Assembly (NCBI GenBank): GCA_044376575.1
Contig: JBILKR010000031.1
Span: 1 to 20,080, forward strand
Source: BA4 sp044376575
Lineage (GTDB): Bacteria > Bacteroidota > Bacteroidia > CAIKAF01
Length of the DNA stretch: 20,080 nucleotides
Direction: 5' to 3'
Of the stretch, positions 15,401 to 20,080 are shown one piece after another; the first letter of the stretch is position 1; every line of letters begins with the position of its first letter. Under the pieces are notes generated by a model. The model had not been told where the DNA came from. It worked only from the letters and a program-made list of their open reading frames with translations, and made no database searches. The translations under genes were made by a program, and so were the position numbers.

Positions 15401-17884
15401 ATGAGATACTTTATTTCTTCTTTTATATTTTACTTTTTTTGTTTTGTTACTGTTCGTTCACAGTCCCAGTATAACAGTTCAGAGATTTTACATGGGCTTC
15501 AACAATTAAATACTGTTGGTAAGGTATTGTATGTAGCAGCGCATCCAGATGATGAAAATACAAGATTAATAACCTGGCTGGCTAACGAAAAAAATCTTGA
15601 AACAGCCTATTTTTCTTTTACACGTGGAGAGGGTGGACAAAACCTGATCGGAAATGAATTAGGTTTTGATTTGGGTTGGATTCGTTCACATGAGCTGCTT
15701 CAGGCAAGAAAAGTTGATGGAGGCATACAGTTTTTCTCCAGGGCTGAAGATTTCGGATATTCAAAAACAACAACAGAAACTTTTTCCATCTGGAAAAAAG
15801 AAGATGTAATGGCTGACTTAGTATGGGTAATCCGAACTTTTCAGCCGGATGTAATCATTACAAGATTTTCACCACAGCCTTCCAAAACACATGGACATCA
15901 TACAGCATCTGCTATGCTTGCTGTTGAAGCTATGCAACTGGCTGCTGATTCTTCCAAGTATTCTGAACAATTAAAATATACAAATACGTGGCAAGTAAAC
16001 CGCGTGCTTTGGAATACTTCTTCTTTTTTCTTTGAGAATGAAAAGCAATTCAATAAAGATACTTTTATTCAGGTGAATGTTGGACAATATAATCCTAACC
16101 TGGGTACTTCATATACTGAGATTGCTGCAAAAAGCAGAAGTTGTCATAAAAGCCAGGGATTTGGAACATTACCAACACGCGGCGATCAAATAGAGTATTT
16201 TGTTCACCTTGCAGGAGAAAAACCTTTATTAAATGATCTCTTCAGTGGTCTTGAATTAAACTGGAATCGAATACCTCAATCAAATAAGATTCAACAGTTA
16301 ATTAATAAAATACTCAGTTCATACAAGCCTTCAGATCCTTCATTAATTACGAACGATTTGCTGGCATTATATCGTTTATTAAATCAGCATCCTGAAAAAA
16401 AATACCTTCAACACAAGATCAATTTATGTAAAGAGCTTATCCGGCATTGTCTTGGTTTGTATGTTGAGATGTCTGCTCCAGAATCAATTTATTCCATTGG
16501 CGATTCTTTACCCATTCAATTGGAAGTAATCAATCGATCAGGTAAACATGTGGAACATGTAGCAGTGCATTTCCCTGATTTTATTGAGAATAAAAAAACT
16601 GAAATTATTTCGTGTTCAACATCTACATTATTTAAAAAGACTTATCACGGAAACTTTATCAAATCTGTAGCTGAAGTTTCAAAACCTTTGTGGTGGAATG
16701 CTTCTATAGAAAATGAATTCAGTTATCAAATGATGCAGTTTGTTACAGATGGTGAAGAGTTTAAGGATAGAAATTATTTATATACTGTTGTTTTTTCATC
16801 AAAAGATACACTACAGTTTTCAGTTCCATTGCTACATAAAAAAAGTGATCCTGTAAAAGGAGAGGTGATAAAGCCGTTGTATTTTGCTCCACCCGTTACT
16901 GCAACTTCTTCTTCTGATTTGGTGATGTTCACTGATAATAATTCTCATACTATTTCAATAGAATTACAATCATTTTTACCAGCAGTTAAAGGTAAAGTAA
17001 TGTTAGATCTCCCACCGGGATGGTCATGCTCACCTGCATACCATAATTTTCAATTTAGTTTTAAAAGAGAAAAGAAATCAGTATCATTTTCAATTACACC
17101 TCCTTCTAAAAAAGAAATTGCTGCAGTAAGAATTAATGTTTTAGTAGATGATAAGAATTATAGTAACGGGTTCAAAGAAATAAATTATGACCATATTCCA
17201 TCACTTGTTTATTTTCCACCATCAGAAATAAGATTGGTTAAAGATGAAATCAAAACGTATCCTAAAACTATCGGATATCTTGATGGTGCAGGTGATGATG
17301 TTGACATGGGATTACAACAATTGGGTTATAGTGTTGAGTATATTGAGCCTGATAATATCAATGCAGATGAGTTGCAAAAGTATAAAACAATAGTTGTTGG
17401 TGTAAGGGCATACAATACCCATGAGAACAGCACTTACATTAATCAGCAGTTGAATGAATATGTAAAGCAGGGTGGGGTAGTGGTAATGCAATACATCACT
17501 ACTGCTGGATTAAAGACAAAGAATATTGGACCGTATCCACTTACCATTGGACGCGACCGTGTTACGGAAGAAAACGCGATTGTTCAAATGCTTCAACCCG
17601 ATAATTCCCTATTCAATATTCCAAATAAAATTACCTCTAGTGATTGGGAAAACTGGACTCAGGAAAGAGGATTGTATTTTGCATCTTCATGGGATAATGA
17701 AAAATACACTGCTTTATTATCGATGAATGATACCAATGAACCTGAAAAGAAAGGTTCGTTATTGTTGGCATCTTATGGCAAAGGATATTTTATTTATACT
17801 GGATTATCTTTTTTCAGACAAATACCTTATGGTAATTCAGGTGCATACAAATTATTGGTGAATGCCATTGAATATGGAAAGTAA
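15401..17884 (+). CDS. Secreted PIG-L family deacetylase with C-terminal NEW3-like and amidotransferase-like domains
   Basis: This 827-residue exported protein (signal peptide about 1-21, ending VTVRSQS) begins with a PIG-L/LmbE-type zinc deacetylase domain (about 38-260). The zinc and catalytic motif AHPDDE is at 47-52 and the third-ligand motif HGHHTAS at 164-170, so the active site appears intact. Family members remove N-acetyl groups from GlcNAc-type sugars. The remaining 560 residues are not needed for that reaction. A segment near 528-590 (KVMLDLPPGWSC, then FSFKREKKSVSFSITPPSKK) resembles NEW3/NPCBM-associated beta-sandwich domains. The region near 620-725 (TIGYLDGAGDDVDMGLQQLG, YKTIVVGVRAYNT, YVKQGGVVVMQY) has the Rossmann-like look of class I glutamine amidotransferase/ThuA-like domains. 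Similar composite proteins occur in Bacteroidota; the true substrate is unknown. No T9SS signal is seen, suggesting a periplasmic location. Confidence 0.87.
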   Translation: MRYFISSFIFYFFCFVTVRSQSQYNSSEILHGLQQLNTVGKVLYVAAHPDDENTRLITWLANEKNLETAYFSFTRGEGGQNLIGNELGFDLGWIRSHELLQARKVDGGIQFFSRAEDFGYSKTTTETFSIWKKEDVMADLVWVIRTFQPDVIITRFSPQPSKTHGHHTASAMLAVEAMQLAADSSKYSEQLKYTNTWQVNRVLWNTSSFFFENEKQFNKDTFIQVNVGQYNPNLGTSYTEIAAKSRSCHKSQGFGTLPTRGDQIEYFVHLAGEKPLLNDLFSGLELNWNRIPQSNKIQQLINKILSSYKPSDPSLITNDLLALYRLLNQHPEKKYLQHKINLCKELIRHCLGLYVEMSAPESIYSIGDSLPIQLEVINRSGKHVEHVAVHFPDFIENKKTEIISCSTSTLFKKTYHGNFIKSVAEVSKPLWWNASIENEFSYQMMQFVTDGEEFKDRNYLYTVVFSSKDTLQFSVPLLHKKSDPVKGEVIKPLYFAPPVTATSSSDLVMFTDNNSHTISIELQSFLPAVKGKVMLDLPPGWSCSPAYHNFQFSFKREKKSVSFSITPPSKKEIAAVRINVLVDDKNYSNGFKEINYDHIPSLVYFPPSEIRLVKDEIKTYPKTIGYLDGAGDDVDMGLQQLGYSVEYIEPDNINADELQKYKTIVVGVRAYNTHENSTYINQQLNEYVKQGGVVVMQYITTAGLKTKNIGPYPLTIGRDRVTEENAIVQMLQPDNSLFNIPNKITSSDWENWTQERGLYFASSWDNEKYTALLSMNDTNEPEKKGSLLLASYGKGYFIYTGLSFFRQIPYGNSGAYKLLVNAIEYGK

Positions 17885-17921
17885 TATATCAGCTGAATTA
17901 TAATTTTATAAAAGATATATT
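17883..17921. repeat. AT-rich inverted repeat at the convergent gene junction
   Basis: An 8-bp perfect stem (17883-17890 with 17914-17921) surrounds an inner palindromic pair TTATAA/TTATAA (17898-17903, 17906-17911). It covers both facing stop codons. It lacks a GC core and a T-tract, so a terminator role is only possible. Confidence 0.25.
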
Positions 17922-19115
17922 GACGTCTGATATTTGTATGAAATAATATCCTGATGTGAGTTGTTCAATATTAATTTTTTGGTTTGAATCAATATTGCCA
18001 CTCTGTATTACATTTCCGTGAATATTATAAATAGAATAACTGCTTTTATCAGTTTTATTTTCAGAATGAATGTAAATTTCATTTGTTGCAGGATTAGGAT
18101 ATACTTTGAAAATATTTTTTTCTTCATGAATAGATGCATGAGATGGATTGATGTAATGATTAAGTACGTTTGCCAGATCTAACTCATGCAATTTGGCTTC
18201 AACTACCAATATTGACTGAACAAATCTTTCATTAGTAATGTAATAAGTGAGTCCATCAATTGTAGTAATCCCTTCAACCTGATGAAATGGAAGCGCAACA
18301 CCTACTTTCCTTTTGTTTCCTGAAATGAAATTATTCCCCTGAAAATCATACAATAGATAAAGAAATGGTTGCAGTAATGAGCTATAACCACTAAGTACAA
18401 TCAATGATTTTTCTTTGAGGTATGTAGCACCTGTAATGAGTCCCTGCACATCAAGAGTGCTTTTGAATTGAGCGACATGATTTCCAGGTATTTTGGGTAT
18501 TGTATAAATACTAGTCTTTTCGCTTACCCATTCCTTTGTGAATAAATATATGCTATCATGGTCAACGATAATGGCTTCGCAATCAAAATCAGTATTGTTA
18601 GCTCCACTGCCAGTAAAATCAGTTTGTAAAGAATAGCTAAATAGTATCGTATCTACTGATAAAGTATTATTTAATAATGAATTTTTTTCTATACGAAGTA
18701 TCTGAAGGTTTGTACGATTCCCATTGGAGTTGTTCCCAATGTCTGCCATATAAATGAAATTGGAATCCTGATCTATATCCTCCCAATCGATATTAAAACA
18801 ATCTGAAATAGGATATGCTGAAGTACTTGAAATATTTGAAGTGTCTATACTATAAAGATTCAAATCGCTATTATCGTTATGTGTTCTAAACGTATCCTGC
18901 CATAAAATTAATCCTGACGTTTCATTATAAAGTGTAGGTAGAATCCAGCTATTGGTGGGTGTAATATTTAATGCATTATATTGGCAACTACCATCATTAA
19001 TGGAAGCAGATGGATCGTAATTATTAGCGATAGGATCGGTACATCCTAAAACCTGAGCAAGAACAAATAAATGATTACTTAAAGTAAAAAATAAAATAAA
19101 GAGAATATTTTTCAT
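17898..19115 (-). CDS. Secreted protein with T9SS type A sorting domain
   Basis: This is a 405-residue exported protein. It has a signal peptide (MKNILFILFFTLSNHLFVLAQ), then the short motif GCTDPIANNYDPSASINDGS at about 24-43, frequent near the N-terminus or in repeats of secreted Bacteroidota proteins. A central region (about 60-320) follows with blade-like repeats such as DWEDIDQDSNFIYMADIGNN, DCEAIIVDHDSIYLFTKEW and VEGITTIDGLTYYITNE, which look like a beta-propeller. The last 71 residues (335-405) are a type A T9SS sorting domain: VYPNPATNEIYI, YSIYNIHGNVIQSG, LTSGYYFIQI. The central family is one I know only as uncharacterised; no catalytic motif stands out. The start is fixed by the signal peptide. 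The -7 promoter element ends just 4 nt before the ATG, so the mRNA may be leaderless. Confidence 0.85.
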   Translation of the reverse strand: MKNILFILFFTLSNHLFVLAQVLGCTDPIANNYDPSASINDGSCQYNALNITPTNSWILPTLYNETSGLILWQDTFRTHNDNSDLNLYSIDTSNISSTSAYPISDCFNIDWEDIDQDSNFIYMADIGNNSNGNRTNLQILRIEKNSLLNNTLSVDTILFSYSLQTDFTGSGANNTDFDCEAIIVDHDSIYLFTKEWVSEKTSIYTIPKIPGNHVAQFKSTLDVQGLITGATYLKEKSLIVLSGYSSLLQPFLYLLYDFQGNNFISGNKRKVGVALPFHQVEGITTIDGLTYYITNERFVQSILVVEAKLHELDLANVLNHYINPSHASIHEEKNIFKVYPNPATNEIYIHSENKTDKSSYSIYNIHGNVIQSGNIDSNQKINIEQLTSGYYFIQISDVNISFIKL

Positions 19116-19119
19116 CTTT

Positions 19120-19127
19120 CAAAGATA
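19120..19127 (-). promoter_or_regulatory. -7 element TATCTTTG abutting the start codon
   Basis: On the minus strand TATCTTTG (19127-19120) matches TAnnTTTG and is followed by only AAAG before the ATG at 19115. A TTTG lies at 19154-19151, 23 nt upstream, at the long end of the usual spacing. Initiation would fall at or next to the A of the ATG. Confidence 0.42.
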
Positions 19128-19166
19128 TAAAATGTATCAAAAAATATTGTCAAATTAAGTTGAAAT

Positions 19167-20045
19167 CTATATCATTGGTACTTCCATAATTAAAAATGAA
19201 GCAGATGAAATCGCTTCAATTTTAATTTCATTGGTGCTCCATACTCCATATCCATCGCGGCTTTTCAATATTTGATCATTGATTTTTAAGTTGCCGTTAA
19301 GATTGAAAATATACACTCCATTGCCTTTTAATTTTAACGAATAACTAGATGAAATGCCTGAATCAAAATCAGCAAGATGAAACCATGCATTTTGATGTAT
19401 CCATACCCCTTCTTCATGGGGATAGGGAGAAACAATCTGTTGTAGTTTGTTTTTACGATCGTTGATATTTAGTGTCATTTGATCATAACGTGGGGTTACA
19501 TTTTTTTTATTTGGAAAAACCCAGATTTGAAGAAATTTAACCTCCTGATTTTTATTCTTGTTATACTCACTGTGTTGGACACCTGTACCCGCACTCATCA
19601 CTTGAATATCGCCATTTTTAATCACAGCGATGTTACCCATACTGTCTTTATGCTCTAAGTCGCCTTCTAGCGGAATAGAAATAATTTCCATGTTATCGTG
19701 TGGATGTGTACTAAATCCCATGCCAGGTGAAACAATGTCATCATTAAGTACTCGTAATACTCCAAAATGCATGCGTTCTGGATTGTAGTAATTAGCAAAG
19801 CTAAAAGTATGTTTACTCTGAAGCCAGCCATGATTAGCTACTCCACGGCTTTCTGAAGGATGAAATACTGTATTTTCGTTCATTTTTGATTGAGTATTGG
19901 GTATATGATTAAAGCCAATATCATTTGTAATAATATTGGGGTGCAACTCTTTTAGTTCATCATTATTATTTGAAAATAAATGATCAGAAAAAGAAAGTAA
20001 ACTTGCTCCCAGAAATCCTTGTCTGATAAATTTTTTACGATTCAT
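19167..20045 (-). CDS. Pirin family protein with an N-terminal export-like leader
   Basis: Residues from about 55 onward are a typical bicupin pirin (YhhW-like): HPSESRGVANHGWLQSKHTF, YYNPERMHFGVLRVLNDD, and the metal site formed by H114 and H116 (THPHDNMEI) with H158 and E160 (VQHSEYN). Bacterial pirins of this type bind iron or other metals; some show quercetinase activity and others bind regulatory partners. The full frame is 292 residues, about 54 longer than usual. The extra N-terminus begins MNRKKFIRQGFLGASLLSFS, which resembles a Tat-type leader with RK instead of RR and a short hydrophobic stretch, then a Ser/Asn-rich linker. The ATG at 19883 (M55) would give the conventional 238-residue cytoplasmic form, but the -7 element lies before the long start and none is seen before M55. 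It is upstream of the T9SS gene on the same strand with a 51-nt gap. Confidence 0.88.
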   Translation of the reverse strand: MNRKKFIRQGFLGASLLSFSDHLFSNNNDELKELHPNIITNDIGFNHIPNTQSKMNENTVFHPSESRGVANHGWLQSKHTFSFANYYNPERMHFGVLRVLNDDIVSPGMGFSTHPHDNMEIISIPLEGDLEHKDSMGNIAVIKNGDIQVMSAGTGVQHSEYNKNKNQEVKFLQIWVFPNKKNVTPRYDQMTLNINDRKNKLQQIVSPYPHEEGVWIHQNAWFHLADFDSGISSSYSLKLKGNGVYIFNLNGNLKINDQILKSRDGYGVWSTNEIKIEAISSASFLIMEVPMI

Positions 20046-20067
20046 GAGATGATGATTTATTTTAATA

Positions 20068-20075
20068 CAAATCTA
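20068..20075 (-). promoter_or_regulatory. -7 element TAGATTTG upstream of the pirin gene
   Basis: On the minus strand TAGATTTG matches TAnnTTTG and ends 22 nt before the ATG at 20045, predicting a leader of about 18 nt. The -33 region lies beyond the window edge. Its position supports use of the long start. Confidence 0.45.
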
Positions 20076-20080
20076 TTCAT

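Noticed and set aside
17526..17726. Short out-of-frame ORF within the PIG-L gene
   Set aside because: It overlaps a strongly supported coding region and its translation shows no protein-like pattern.
19131..19153. TTGACA-17 nt-TTATAT on the minus strand resembling a sigma-70 promoter
   Set aside because: Bacteroidota primary sigma factors do not use the -35/-10 enterobacterial consensus; likely chance in AT-rich DNA, although its TTTG may serve as a -33 box.
1..20080. tRNA, rRNA, CRISPR array, transposon ends, toxin-antitoxin or defence genes
   Set aside because: I looked for cloverleaf-like segments, direct repeats with regular spacing, terminal inverted repeats with a transposase, and typical defence motifs and saw none. 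The MazG-like protein is an enzyme homologue in an operon without a MazEF module.

Overview
The window comes from a member of the Bacteroidota. The evidence is type IX secretion system (T9SS) sorting domains of both classes, a Bacteroidota-type YidC, a DUF5606 protein, a TonB-dependent receptor with an N-terminal carboxypeptidase-regulatory-like domain, low GC, no Shine-Dalgarno signals, and repeated matches to the Bacteroidota -7 promoter element TAnnTTTG about 20 bases before start codons. The class cannot be settled from this sequence. The closest feel is an environmental Chitinophagia, Saprospiria or Sphingobacteriia-like lineage.

Layout. (1) Positions 1-609 hold the C-terminal part of a family-28-like glycosyltransferase. 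It converges on a large secreted adhesin-like protein with a type B T9SS sorting domain (643-3081, minus). A perfect 30-bp palindrome between them probably terminates both transcripts. (2) A divergent promoter region (3082-3270) leads into a tight three-gene operon: a fused alpha/beta E1 of a 2-oxoacid dehydrogenase, the MurNAc-6-phosphate etherase MurQ, and a small MazG-like pyrophosphohydrolase. The gaps are 2 nt and then a 4-nt ATGA overlap. (3) yidC (6821-8821, minus) converges on this operon with only 3 nt between stop codons. (4) Divergent from yidC lie a TonB-dependent receptor and a secreted S8 (subtilisin-like) protease 44 nt downstream, then a DUF5606 protein with a basic low-complexity tail and a clear intrinsic terminator. 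(5) Next come a small secreted DUF2141 protein and a large secreted PIG-L deacetylase with extra C-terminal domains. (6) Facing them on the minus strand are a T9SS type A-sorted protein, possibly leaderless, and a pirin with an unusual N-terminal export-like leader.

Functionally, most of the window serves the cell envelope: outer-membrane uptake, surface and secreted proteins, membrane-protein insertion and peptidoglycan recycling, with a central-metabolism enzyme embedded in the recycling operon. No rRNA, tRNA, CRISPR array, insertion sequence, prophage or recognisable defence system is visible, and no stretch over 300 bases lacks a gene. I found no convincing undescribed multi-gene system. 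The items most worth a second look are the E1-MurQ-MazG operon, the exported-looking pirin, the S8 protease that ends without a sorting domain, and the composite PIG-L protein.
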